A DNA stretch of 64,000 nucleotides, from NCBI RefSeq assembly GCF_001494595.1, contig NZ_LN929908.1, forward strand, positions 806,001 through 870,000, in the 5' to 3' direction. The position numbers were made by a program, and so were the translations under genes. Within the stretch, counting starts at the first letter, position 1; each line of letters opens with the position of its first letter. The DNA comes from Mycobacterium sp. M26. Lineage in GTDB: Bacteria; Actinomycetota; Actinomycetes; Mycobacteriales; Mycobacteriaceae. The notes beneath the pieces were generated by a model. The model was not told where the DNA came from and did not search any database. It saw nothing but the letters and a program-made list of their open reading frames with translations. Of the stretch, positions 17,453 through 27,053 are shown piece after piece.

Positions 17453-17476
17453 CCGGGCTACCGCGAGGCGGGTGGA

Positions 17477-17482
17477 TACGCT
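17477..17482 (+). promoter_or_regulatory. -10 element of lpqW
   Basis: TACGCT (TANNNT) ends seven bases before the GTG at 17490. It lies inside the longer alternative reading from the GTG at 17472 and so favours the shorter start. Confidence 0.4.
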
Positions 17483-17489
17483 GAGGGGC

Positions 17490-19379
17490 GTGCCGACCGG
17501 ACCGCAACGCCTGCAGACCGCGGCCGTATTGCTGTCGGTGCTGGTCACGGCGGCGTGCACGGTGAGTCCGCCGCCCGCGCCGCAGAGCACCGAGACCTCG
17601 CAGAGCCCGACGCCACCGCCGCCGAAGGCCACCCAGATCATCATGGGTATCGATTCGATCGGGGCCGGCTTCAACCCGCACCTGCTCTCCGATCAGTCGC
17701 CGGTCAACGCCGCCATCGCCGCGCTGGTGCTGCCGAGTGCGTTCCGCCCGGTGTCGGACCCGTCGACGCCGACCGGTTCGCGCTGGGAGATGGACCCGAC
17801 GCTGCTGGTGTCGGCCGAGGTGACCAACGAGGACCCGTTCACCGTCACCTACAAGATCCGGCCCGAGGCGTCCTGGACCGACAACGCCCCGATCGCCGCC
17901 GACGACTTCTGGTACCTGTGGCGACAGATGGTCAGCCAGCCCGGCGTGGTGGACCCGGCGGGCTACGACCTGATCACCGGTGTGCAGTCCATCGACGGCG
18001 GCAAGACCGCGGTGGTGACGTTCTCCCAGCCCTACCCGGCCTGGCGTGAGCTGTTCAACGACCTGCTGCCCGCCCACATCGTCAAGGACGTGCCCGGCGG
18101 GTTCCCGGCCGGACTGGCCCGCGCCCTGCCGGTGACCGGTGGGCAATTCCGGGTGGACAACATCGACCCGCAGCGCGACGAGATCCTGCTGGCCCGCAAC
18201 GACCGGTTCTGGGGCCAGATCCTGTTCCGGCGCGCCGGGGCACCCGCCGCACTGGCCGATTCCATCCGCAACGGCGACACCCAGGTGGCCCAGGTGCACG
18301 GCGGCGCAGCGGCTTTCGCCCAACTCTCGGCGATCCCGGATGTGCGCACCAACCGGATCAACACCCCGCGCGTCATGCAGCTGACCCTGCGTGCGCAGGA
18401 GGACAAGCTGGCCGATCCGCACGTCCGCAAAGCGATCCTCGGGCTGCTGGACGTCAACCTGCTCGCCGCGGTCGGGGCGGGTAGCGACAACACCGTCACC
18501 TTGGCCCAGGCCCAGGTGCGCGCGCCCAGCGATCCGGGGTATGTGCCCACGGCTCCGCCGGCACTGGGCAAGGAGCGCTCGCTGGAGTTGTTGGAAGAGG
18601 CCGGTTTTCAGGTCGACCGCACACCCACCGAGGCGCCGGTGTCCCCGCCGCCCTCGGCGGGATCCCGCACCACGTCGCAGCCGCCCGGCCCGCCGGAGAT
18701 CACCCGCGGACGGATCAGCAAGGACGGCGAGACGCTGTCACTGGTGATCGGGGTGGCCGCCAACGACCCGACCTCGGTGGCGGTGGCCAACACCGCGGCC
18801 GACCAGTTGCGCAGTGTCGGTATCGCGGCCACCGTGCTGGCACTCGACCCGCCGGTGCTGTACTCGGATGCGTTGGCGAACAACCGGGTCGACGCGATCG
18901 TCGGCTGGCACGCCGCCGGCGGTGACCTCGCGACGCTGCTGGCCTCCCGCTACGGCTGCCCGGCGCTGGAGGCCACCGAGGTGTCGACCACCCCGAGCGC
19001 CACGCCGACCTCCTCGCCGGCGCCGAATCCGCCGAATCCGTCGAGTGCGCCGCCGAGCCGGCCGACCACCACGACCGCCCCGCCGCCGCTACCGGCGCCC
19101 GACAGCGGCACGCTGGTGCAGGCACCATCCAACCTCACCGGCATCTGCGACCGCGGCATTCAGCCGAGTATCAATGCGGCCCTTGATGGTTCGGCCGACA
19201 TCGGCGAGGTCATCACCCAGGTCGAGCCGCGGCTGTGGAACATGTCCACGGTGCTGCCGATCCTGCAGGACGCGACCATCGTCGCGGCCGGCCCGAGTGT
19301 GCAGAACGTCAGCCTGACCGGAGCGGTCCCGGTCGGCATCGTTGGCGACGCGGGCCGCTGGGTCAAGACCGCCCAGTAA
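17490..19379 (+). CDS. lpqW: Lipoprotein LpqW, PIM/LAM pathway regulator
   Basis: LpqW is a periplasmic-side lipoprotein that directs phosphatidylinositol mannoside intermediates toward lipomannan/lipoarabinomannan synthesis; in M. smegmatis, lpqW mutants acquire suppressors in pimE, which is also in this window. The product (about 629 residues) has a lipoprotein signal peptide with lipobox LVTAAC (Cys at about 23) and an ABC-type solute-binding (SBP_bac_5-like) fold without a partner transporter. A Pro/Thr/Ser-rich insert lies around residues 500-535. An alternative in-frame GTG at 17472 would add six residues with an acidic second residue, less suited to a signal peptide. Confidence 0.92.
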   Translation: MPTGPQRLQTAAVLLSVLVTAACTVSPPPAPQSTETSQSPTPPPPKATQIIMGIDSIGAGFNPHLLSDQSPVNAAIAALVLPSAFRPVSDPSTPTGSRWEMDPTLLVSAEVTNEDPFTVTYKIRPEASWTDNAPIAADDFWYLWRQMVSQPGVVDPAGYDLITGVQSIDGGKTAVVTFSQPYPAWRELFNDLLPAHIVKDVPGGFPAGLARALPVTGGQFRVDNIDPQRDEILLARNDRFWGQILFRRAGAPAALADSIRNGDTQVAQVHGGAAAFAQLSAIPDVRTNRINTPRVMQLTLRAQEDKLADPHVRKAILGLLDVNLLAAVGAGSDNTVTLAQAQVRAPSDPGYVPTAPPALGKERSLELLEEAGFQVDRTPTEAPVSPPPSAGSRTTSQPPGPPEITRGRISKDGETLSLVIGVAANDPTSVAVANTAADQLRSVGIAATVLALDPPVLYSDALANNRVDAIVGWHAAGGDLATLLASRYGCPALEATEVSTTPSATPTSSPAPNPPNPSSAPPSRPTTTTAPPPLPAPDSGTLVQAPSNLTGICDRGIQPSINAALDGSADIGEVITQVEPRLWNMSTVLPILQDATIVAAGPSVQNVSLTGAVPVGIVGDAGRWVKTAQ

Positions 19380-19383
19380 CGGG

Positions 19384-20370
19384 TCAGTCGGCCTTGTGCT
19401 GACGCTTCGATCCGCCGGTGGACTTGCCGGCCTTGCCGCTCGACGAGCCTGCATCCGAATCGGTTGCGCCCGAACCGTTGTCATCTCCGGTGGCGGCCGC
19501 CGCAGCGGCTGTGGTGGTGGGCACCGCCTTGAACGAGGTGGTCTTCTTGGTCACCGGGCCGGCGACGGCGGCTGTCGGCGGCGTCGAGACCACCGGAATG
19601 GGCGAGGTCGCCTGTCCCGGACCTGCGGTGAGGTCGGCATAGACCGTGGCGCGGCCCTCGTCGACCTCGCTCGTCAGGTCGGTCAGTGCCTTGTTCACCG
19701 CCGCCTCGAACGGTGCGCGGCCGGCGTTGAAGGCCGTGATGAAATCGCCGGTGGAGGCGAGGGTTCCGGCGAAGATCTGCGAGCCGGTCACCGCACCTGC
19801 GGTGACCGTCAGCGGACCGGTCACCAGCGCCTGGGCCAGGATGTTGACGGTGTAGTCGATGATGTGCTTGCTGGCGTTGAAGGCGCGGTCCAGTGCGGCC
19901 TGCAGGGCGTAGCCGCCGACTTCGCGCGGCGACACCAGGAGGCGGAAGGTGTTGGTCATCGGGGTCTGGATGGCCAGCAGGGCGGCGCCGAGGGCCTTGC
20001 TGACGCTGCCGTCGCCCTGGAGGGTCTGGACGAAGGCGATCGGGCTGGCGATCAGGCCGGCACCAATCCCGGCCAGGCCCCAGCCGGTGAAGGGCAGGCC
20101 CGCGCCGACCGGTCCGAGGCATACCGTGCACTGCTCAGTGCTGCCCGCCAGGATCGGTGCCAGCGCCAGCAGGTTGCCCAGCGTGTTGACGCCGATCTGG
20201 TAGGGGATCGCGCCGATGGCGGGTGTGGCCAGCGCGCTCAGCTCGACGGACGGCAGGTCCACGGTCGGCACCCGGACGTCGTGCGTGGGTACCAGCGGGC
20301 TCATCGCGATGGCGCCGGCCCCGGCGAGCGCGATACCGGTCTTGAAGACAGAGCTGACTGCGGTGGACAT
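19384..20370 (-). CDS. Exported Ala-rich protein with basic C-terminal tail (family A)
   Basis: A 328-residue protein from an ATG at 20370 preceded by AAAGGAGCTCG. The N-terminus MSTAVSSVFKTGIALAGAGAIAMSPLVP has the look of a signal or export segment shared with the 30243-31544 protein (KxGIALAGAxAIAxxP). The body is helical and Ala/Leu/Thr-rich with two Cys close together (QCTVCLG). The last 70 residues are low-complexity Ala/Thr/Ser/Gly/Asp and end GKSTGGSKRQHKAD, nearly the same ending as the 32274-33221 protein. Probably cell-envelope associated. No enzymatic motif is seen. Confidence 0.78.
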   Translation of the reverse strand: MSTAVSSVFKTGIALAGAGAIAMSPLVPTHDVRVPTVDLPSVELSALATPAIGAIPYQIGVNTLGNLLALAPILAGSTEQCTVCLGPVGAGLPFTGWGLAGIGAGLIASPIAFVQTLQGDGSVSKALGAALLAIQTPMTNTFRLLVSPREVGGYALQAALDRAFNASKHIIDYTVNILAQALVTGPLTVTAGAVTGSQIFAGTLASTGDFITAFNAGRAPFEAAVNKALTDLTSEVDEGRATVYADLTAGPGQATSPIPVVSTPPTAAVAGPVTKKTTSFKAVPTTTAAAAAATGDDNGSGATDSDAGSSSGKAGKSTGGSKRQHKAD

Positions 20371-20620
20371 TTTCGAGCTCCTTTGCCCGTCGGAAACCTG
20401 ACCAGCGCAAGCTACCTGAGAGCAGCCTGAGAAAAGGGGAGGTTGTCGATAAGGGCCGACATGTTCTTTGCGTGTGCAATCAACCCGCCGAATCGAGGGC
20501 ATAGCTGGAAAGGTGGCCACTGGGGGGTTAGCGCTGCGTGTGTTGCGCGCCGACAGGGTGCTCGGCATTGCGCCGTAGGGAAACAGGTGGTGACTGCGAC
20601 GTCAATATGCCGTCGGCGAG

Positions 20621-21712
20621 CTACTCGCCGGCGCTGGCTCCCTGGCCGCCTACGCTCTGATCCTTGGCGCTGGCTCCGGTCGGCTTGGTGGCACCCGGAT
20701 CGTGCGGCTTGGGCCGGCTGATCGGGCGCGGGCCCGCTGTCGAACCCGCTGCGCCGCGCCCACTCTCGGCGACCGAGGTGCGCGTCGGCGTGGAGCCGGG
20801 CTGCGGGGCCGAGTCGGTGCTGTCCGGCGCCGAGGAGTCCGTGGCCGGATCGGTCGCAGCAGCGCGGGCCGTCACGCGCGGCGCCTTGGGGGTGCGGTCG
20901 CGACCGCTTTGCCCGACCGCGGCGGCCGGGGCCTCGTCGGGGGCGCTCGCTCCGGTGCCACCGACACCTGCCGGGCTATTGCCGGTCTCGGTCGTCGGCG
21001 TCGGGCTGGCGGCTGAGGCCGGCACGATGGGAACCGGACCCTGGCCGGTCAGGTTGTCGATGATGTCCTGCAGGCCGCCGATGAGGATGAGGCCGGGGCC
21101 GAAGAACGCCTTGATGGCGTCGACGATGGTGGTCAGCGCCGAGGCGAGATCACCCTTGATCAGAGCCACGATGGCTTTGGCAATGAGGTTCGGCGTATTG
21201 ATGAGGACATCGACCGCGGCGTAGGCAGCCTCGACGACCTTGCTGCCCAGATAGGTGGTGTCCTGCACGAGGTTGGTGACGACCTGCTGGACGTCGGCCG
21301 TGACGCTGTCGGCCGGAAGCATCGCCGCAGCAGCGGCGGCCGACGGGGCGCCATTGGCCTCGACGAAGGGCGCCTCGGCAGGCGGGGGAGCGTAGGCAGC
21401 GGGACCGAGGGCCGCCGCCGGTGCCGGGGCGCCGTCGAAGCCGGCGGAGTTGACCTCGTTGCCGATCCGGTCGGCCTCGGCGGCCAGCGCACCCAGGATC
21501 TGGGCCAGCGCCGAACCGAACGGGGCGGACTGCTGGGAGATCGAGTTGAGCAGCGACTTGTCGAACGGGATGAGGGCCTGCGGACTGGTGGACAACTGCG
21601 TGGTGGAGATCTGCATGTCCCTGATCGGAGGCGCGACGGGGTTGGCGACCACGACTGCGGCCGCCACCAGCGCCACTCCTGTGGTCAGGATTGGCCCCAT
21701 CGCCTTACGCAC
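20621..21712 (-). CDS. Exported Ala-rich protein with long Pro/Ser/Thr tail
   Basis: A 363-residue protein read from the GTG at 21712, preceded by GGGAGGAGACGG. The N-terminus MRKAMGPILTTGVALVAAAVV is a signal peptide, followed by NPVAPPIRDMQIS, a start type seen in several mycobacterial exported proteins. A helical middle (about 40-235) contains FGSALAQILGALAAEADRIGNEV and hydrophobic helices; the last 130 residues are a disordered Pro/Ala/Ser/Thr/Asp tail that may be O-mannosylated. It is part of the run of exported proteins between lpqW and mshB. Function unknown. Confidence 0.78.
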   Translation of the reverse strand: MRKAMGPILTTGVALVAAAVVVANPVAPPIRDMQISTTQLSTSPQALIPFDKSLLNSISQQSAPFGSALAQILGALAAEADRIGNEVNSAGFDGAPAPAAALGPAAYAPPPAEAPFVEANGAPSAAAAAAMLPADSVTADVQQVVTNLVQDTTYLGSKVVEAAYAAVDVLINTPNLIAKAIVALIKGDLASALTTIVDAIKAFFGPGLILIGGLQDIIDNLTGQGPVPIVPASAASPTPTTETGNSPAGVGGTGASAPDEAPAAAVGQSGRDRTPKAPRVTARAAATDPATDSSAPDSTDSAPQPGSTPTRTSVAESGRGAAGSTAGPRPISRPKPHDPGATKPTGASAKDQSVGGQGASAGE

Positions 21713-22511
21713 GCCGTCTCCTCCCGCTGTCGCGGCCCGGCTTATCGGCAACCATACCTGAGAGCAGGCTGATAAGTCCGCAGACTGATCCTGAGAATCT
21801 GGCCGGATCCCGGGGTGCCCCGCGCGGTAGTTCCACACAGAAATGCCTTGTCAGTAGTACCGCGGTGGCCGTGCTGGTCGCTGAGTGTCTGCTGAGTGAT
21901 CGCAGCCCGTTACCGAGGCTAAGAATCCCAGCCGCCGGCGCGGCCGGTGATCGGTGCCGATCGATGCGGTTGGCGTGCCTGTTTGTGTTGATACGAAGCG
22001 CGACCCGGCGCGTGCGGATACCCGCCAGCAACTATTCAGAATTTCCCGCATTAATTGGCGTTAACGATAGTTTGTCGCAATTGTCAATTTATTCAAACCC
22101 GTTTGCCTACCGGTTATCTGGGACTTTCCTGGAGAGTGTCGAACGCAACGATTCCGGAGTCGGCGGGACGGCCCGGAATCGAATCTCAGCGACTCTTTCT
22201 CCCTGAGGAGATGCTGATAAAAGACCCCGGCCGTTCGCCACTTTGCCAAGTCGTGCAAGCACGGCAATCCGCTGACTGATCTGTAAAAACCTTGAAAGAA
22301 CTGGCTTTTCGGCGTGATCCGGCCATCTCGCCAGCGAAATCCCGTTTCTGGAGGTCGATTCTCAGCGGTCCTTTGCGTCGGAAACAATCGGCTATTTTCG
22401 GATCGAAACTACTTCAGTTTTGGGCGCCGAAAAATATCGCATCCAGAGAGTCGCCGGTGTTACGTTGCTGCTGCTTGGATTTCGAGCACGATTGAAGGGA
22501 GCTCTTCCTAC
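21713..22511 (+). other. 800-base AT-richer intergenic region before PGRS-like gene
   Basis: No convincing gene is present on either strand. The central part (about 22020-22110 and 22265-22470) is clearly lower in GC than its surroundings, with runs such as AATTGTCAATTTATTC. It probably holds the promoters of the divergent exported proteins and a long 5' leader of the PGRS-like gene; no clear operator, attachment site or RNA fold was identified. Confidence 0.5.
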
Positions 22512-24090
22512 ATGTCCATCCATTCAGAGAAAGTCACCAGCAAGCGACGCGCTCGCCCGCTGATGGCGACGGCGGCCGCAATCGGCGGCGCCGGTATCGT
22601 CCTGGGCGCTCCGGCGGCCGGGCTCCTGCTCGCCCCGGCCGCCCAGGCCGCTCCGATCGTGGCGCCGCAGGCGCCACTGGACGATCTGCTGGGCAGCTTC
22701 GGCAGCATCTTCGGGGTCGGTGCTTCCTCGCCGTCCCCGAACGCACTGTTGGCCGTCGCGGTCGATCCGTTCAACCAGATCTCGAACGGGTTCCTCGACA
22801 TCGCTGGCGCCATCCCGGTCCTGAACATCTTCATCGGGAACGGGGCCGACGGAAACGCCCTGCACCCGGACGGGTATGACGGGGGCTTCTTCGCCGGTAA
22901 CGGTGGCAACGGCCTCAACGGCAGCTACAACCCGGTCACCCAGACCTCCACCAACGGTGGCAACGGTGGCAATGCCGGCCTCTTCTTCGGAAGCGGTGGC
23001 AACGGTGGCAACGGCGTCAGCGGCGGCTACTCGGCCACCGGCAAGGCGGTCGAGGCCACCAACGGTGGAGCCGGCGGCAACGCGTCGTTCTTCATCGGCA
23101 GCGGTGGCCAGGGTGGCCAGGGTGGCGCGGGTCGTCCGGGCCTCAACGGCCAGAACCCGACCGTGCTGAACTCGCCGCTGGATCCGAACGTCTCCAACGG
23201 CGTGCCCGGAATCCCCGGTGCGGTCCTGCCGCCCGCTCAGGCTCAGGCCGGCGGCGCCGGAGGCTCCGCAGGTGGCAACGGTGGCGACGGCGCTGCCGGA
23301 CTGCCTGCGCCCACCGGACAGCAGGGTGGCAACGGTGGTGACGCCACCGCCGGAGGCGGCAATGGTGGCAACGGCGGTGCCGGTGGCATCGGGCTGGCCG
23401 GCGCCGGCGGCGCTGGTGGCGACGGTGGCAATGGTGCCGCGTCGACCGCCAACGGCCAGGACGGCGGCAAGGGCGGCAACGGCGGTGCCGGTGGCACCGG
23501 CGGCCTGATCTTCGGCACCGGTGGTAGCGGTGGCAACGGCGGTCAGGGTGGCCAGGGCGGCAACGGCGCCAACGGTGGTAGCGGTGGCAACGGCGGTGCC
23601 GGTGGCCTCGGGACCACGGGTGTCGGTGTCGGCGGTGCCGGTGGCGACGGCGGCACAGGCGCCGACGGTGGTGCCGGTGGCGACGGCGGTAACGGTGGCG
23701 CGCCGGGTGCCGGTGGCTTCCTGCCCTTCTTCACCTCGCCCGGTAACCCGGGTGTCGGCGGTGGCGGCGGTGGCGGCGGTGCCGGTGGGAACGGTGGCGC
23801 AGCCGGGAAGGGCGGCTCCGGAAGCACCGTCGGTGCTGACGGGCGGCGGTGCCGGTGGTAACGGTGGCGCAGCCGGTAAGGGCGGCTCCGGAAGCACCGT
23901 CGGTGCTGACGGGACGCCGGGCACCGGTGGCACCGGTGGTGCCGGCGGCAAGGGCGGCCTGAGCGGAAGCGGCACGGCCGGCTCCGCGGGTAGCGCCGGC
24001 TCGGCCGGTAGCGCACCGTCGCCGGGATCGACTGCCGGTGGAACCGGTGGAACCGGCGGTAACGGGGGTACGGGCGGCGGCGCTGCCTAA
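22512..24090 (+). pseudogene. Signal-peptide PGRS-like repeat protein, frameshifted
   Basis: The first frame (ATG 22512, GGGAG about ten bases upstream) encodes 449 residues and stops at 23861; the +1 frame continues the same repeats to a stop at 24090. Removing one base near 23841-23843 would give one protein of 525 residues. Residues 1-46 are a signal peptide (KRRARPLM n-region, cleavage after AQA). A linker at about 105-130 (IFIGNGADGNALHPDGYDGG) resembles the GRPLI linker of PE_PGRS proteins, and about 400 residues of GGxGGNGG repeats follow, broken by LFFGSGG, FFIGSGG and LIFGTGG. There is no PE domain. Whether the frameshift is real, phase-variable or an assembly error is open. Confidence 0.8.
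23772..23913 (+). repeat. 70-bp tandem repeat carrying the frameshift
   Basis: Copy one is 23772-23841 and copy two 23842-23911. The copies differ at two positions (GGG versus GGT at about 23789/23859 and 23807/23877), both silent Gly codons. A 69-bp (23-codon) period would keep the frame; the extra G at the junction (GACGGGCGG where GACGGCGG is expected) makes the period 70 and ends the first frame. Confidence 0.85.
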
Positions 24091-24196
24091 CACCGCTCGA
24101 TTCGGTTGGGATCTGGGAGGAATCCCAGCTGGATCGGCCCCGGGAGCGTCGGTGTTCCCGGCGCTCCCGGGATGCCCGTAACTGCACTGTCAACAG

Positions 24197-24226
24197 ACAC
24201 CGGGCCCACTTCGGTGGGCCCGGTGT
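24197..24226 (+). terminator. Perfect 13-bp hairpin with TTCG loop
   Basis: ACACCGGGCCCAC (24197-24209) pairs perfectly with GTGGGCCCGGTGT (24214-24226) around a TTCG tetraloop, followed by TCTG. It lies 107 bases after the PGRS-like gene and 44 bases before purU. There is no long U run, as usual in mycobacteria; an intrinsic terminator for the PGRS-like gene is the best reading. Confidence 0.75.
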
Positions 24227-24269
24227 TCTGCATTGCTGTCTCGACACATATCGACACACGAAGGAAAAG

Positions 24270-25198
<929 letters not shown>

Positions 25199-25202
<4 letters not shown>

Positions 25203-26254
25203 AGGGTGATGCGGTCCGGCTTCTCGTAGACCAGCCACCGCATCTCGATGGGACGGTCCTCGCGTGCGACGTCGAATACGTCCTGCCCGCTGACCCATTC
25301 CGGGTACCACCCGGTGGGCGGCCAGGCGTCGTCGGGCAGATTGGCCCGCTCGTAGTCGAAGACCGGGACGTCGGACACCAGCGCGAGCGGGAACCCGGCC
25401 AGGGCCGCGGCCATGTCTCGCTGGGTGAACAGGGTGCTGTAGCACTGCTGACCCATCTGGACCGCGGCATCGTCGGGTTCGTAGTCCCGGTGGGCGACGA
25501 AGGCGTTGAACACCAGCCGCCCACCGGGTGCCAGGCAGTGCGAGGCCAGCTCGAACACCCCGCGCAGCTGGCTGGTGGACCGGAAGTCCGACACCACTTC
25601 GGAGAGCACGATCAACTGGTAGTCGCGGCGCAGATCGTCCAGGGTCGCGAAGATGTTGCGCTCGATCACCTTGACGTTCAACGACTCCCGTTCGGCATCT
25701 GCCCGCAAGGTCTGGGCGAATGTGGACGTCATCTCGACGGCGTCGACAGGGTGACCGCGTCGCGCCAGGGCCAGCGCGTTGCGGCCGGTGCCTGCTCCGA
25801 GGTCGAGGATCGGGTACTGGGCGGGATCAAGAGTCTCGTTGGCCAGCGCCCACACTCGAGCGTCAGGCTGGGAGCCGAACAGCGGGGGCTCCCGGGTGGC
25901 CACCCAGTTTTCGTAGGCGCCTTCGACGGTGAACCACTGGGCGTTGACGTGATAGTTCAGCACGGTGCCCACCGGGGCGTTGTAGGTGATGACGATGTTG
26001 GACCGCGGTGAGGCGCTGTAGGCCTCGTTGAGTTGACCCTCGAGCACCGAGCGCAGGTGTGCCAGCTGCTCGTCGGTGAACGGCCGGCCGACAGCGCCAA
26101 AAATCTTGGCGCACATGGCGACATACTCGTCGATCAGCCCCGGTACGGCGGGCAGTGTGATCTCACCGTTGACGATCGAGCGGCGGTGCAGCCGACGGGC
26201 CATCGCTGCATGGAGCAATGGCGTCTGAATGACTTTGAGCGGTTGAGAGTCCAC
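25199..26254 (-). CDS. Class I SAM-dependent methyltransferase
   Basis: A 351-residue protein whose C-terminal two thirds contains a Rossmann methyltransferase: motif I ILDLGAGTGRNALALARRG (about 150-168), the acidic end of beta 2 in VDAVEMTSTFA, and LIVLSEVVSDF as motif IV. The first 130 residues are a helical domain (LIDEYVAMCAKIFGAVGRPFTDEQLAHLRSVL) that probably binds the substrate. Start is a GTG at 26254. No product or partner can be named; it stands alone and converges on purU. Confidence 0.8.
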
Positions 26255-26516
26255 AGATTTCTTCTACACGACTGGGAGACCGTTGTCAGGTACGGCCGGT
26301 CAAATACGCGGATTACGGCGCCAATATGAATACCCGGCAAAATCTCGTACCGACGGGCCTGAGGTCGCTGAATACGTAATCCAGCCCGCCACGTGCCGGT
26401 CATCGCGAATTCCAGCAATGAAGAGTTGTCGCCCTACGCAACGAAATACGTTGAAATACAATAATTTTCGCGTGCGCAAATGTGGCCGGGTCGTTTAATT
26501 CGGGATTACCGGCGGC

Positions 26517-26522
26517 TATTAT
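26517..26522 (+). promoter_or_regulatory. -10 element, leaderless promoter
   Basis: TATTAT ends six bases before the ATG at 26529, with no Shine-Dalgarno sequence between. The preceding 260 bases are AT-richer than average and hold no gene. Confidence 0.55.
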
Positions 26523-26528
26523 CAGCTC

Positions 26529-27050
26529 ATGCCGGATACCACTGAAGATGTCCAAACCCATTCTGCCCCTGTGTTCACCGTCCCCACTGCGTGGCAGCGC
26601 CTGACGCGCTGGGGTGTTCCGGTCGCGATCGTGCTGGGCGTCGTCGCCGTCGCACTGTCGGTGTGGGCGCTGCTGGCCGGAGGGACGAAGGACTCGGCGT
26701 CCTCTGCGCTGCCCGGTGACCCGAAGATGCGGGTGTGCAACGCTTTCGAGACCGTCAGCCGGGGGGTGGCCCTACAGACCCACAACGACCTGGGTCAGGA
26801 TCCGGTGGCTCAGGCCGCCGTTGCAGGCAATGCCCGGCTGGCCCTCGTGGGAGGTGGGGATTACCTTCTGCGCCAGCTTGATTCCTCGACCCCGTCACAG
26901 CTTGCCGATGCCACCCGCGCGTTCGCCCGCGACCTCCAGGACATCGGGATCAACGCTCTGGCCGGTGTGCAGAACAGTGACCCCGGCCAGGCCGCCCGGC
27001 TGGCTGAGGGTGACTCGGCCCGCAAGCAGGTCGCCGACCTCTGCAAGTAA
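26529..27050 (+). CDS. Single-pass membrane protein, unknown
   Basis: A 173-residue protein with a cytoplasmic N-terminus of about 33 residues, one membrane helix (VPVAIVLGVVAVALSVWALLAG, about 35-56) and an extracytoplasmic helical domain with two Cys (RVCNAFETVSRGV and VADLCK) that can form a disulfide. This architecture (short tail, one helix, helical domain starting with a Cys) is common among mycobacterial Mce-associated and related membrane proteins, but no firm family is recognised. It converges on the CLC gene with three bases between the stops. Confidence 0.75.
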   Translation: MPDTTEDVQTHSAPVFTVPTAWQRLTRWGVPVAIVLGVVAVALSVWALLAGGTKDSASSALPGDPKMRVCNAFETVSRGVALQTHNDLGQDPVAQAAVAGNARLALVGGGDYLLRQLDSSTPSQLADATRAFARDLQDIGINALAGVQNSDPGQAARLAEGDSARKQVADLCK

Positions 27051-27053
27051 CGC

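Noticed and set aside
17235..18422. Long minus-strand open frame across typA and lpqW
   Set aside because: Arg/Gly/Val-rich composition with no motif; both plus-strand genes are well conserved.
22542..22570. Twin-arginine signal in the PGRS-like protein
   Set aside because: KRRARPLM lacks the hydrophobic residues expected after the RR pair; a Sec signal fits better.
22524..23975. Minus-strand Thr/Ala/Val-rich frame opposite the PGRS-like gene
   Set aside because: It is the reverse image of the Gly codon repeats, not a second gene.
22860..24090. Possible CRISPR or VNTR array from the regular short repeats
   Set aside because: The repeats are degenerate Gly-Gly-Asn codons with no constant spacers and lie in a coding frame.
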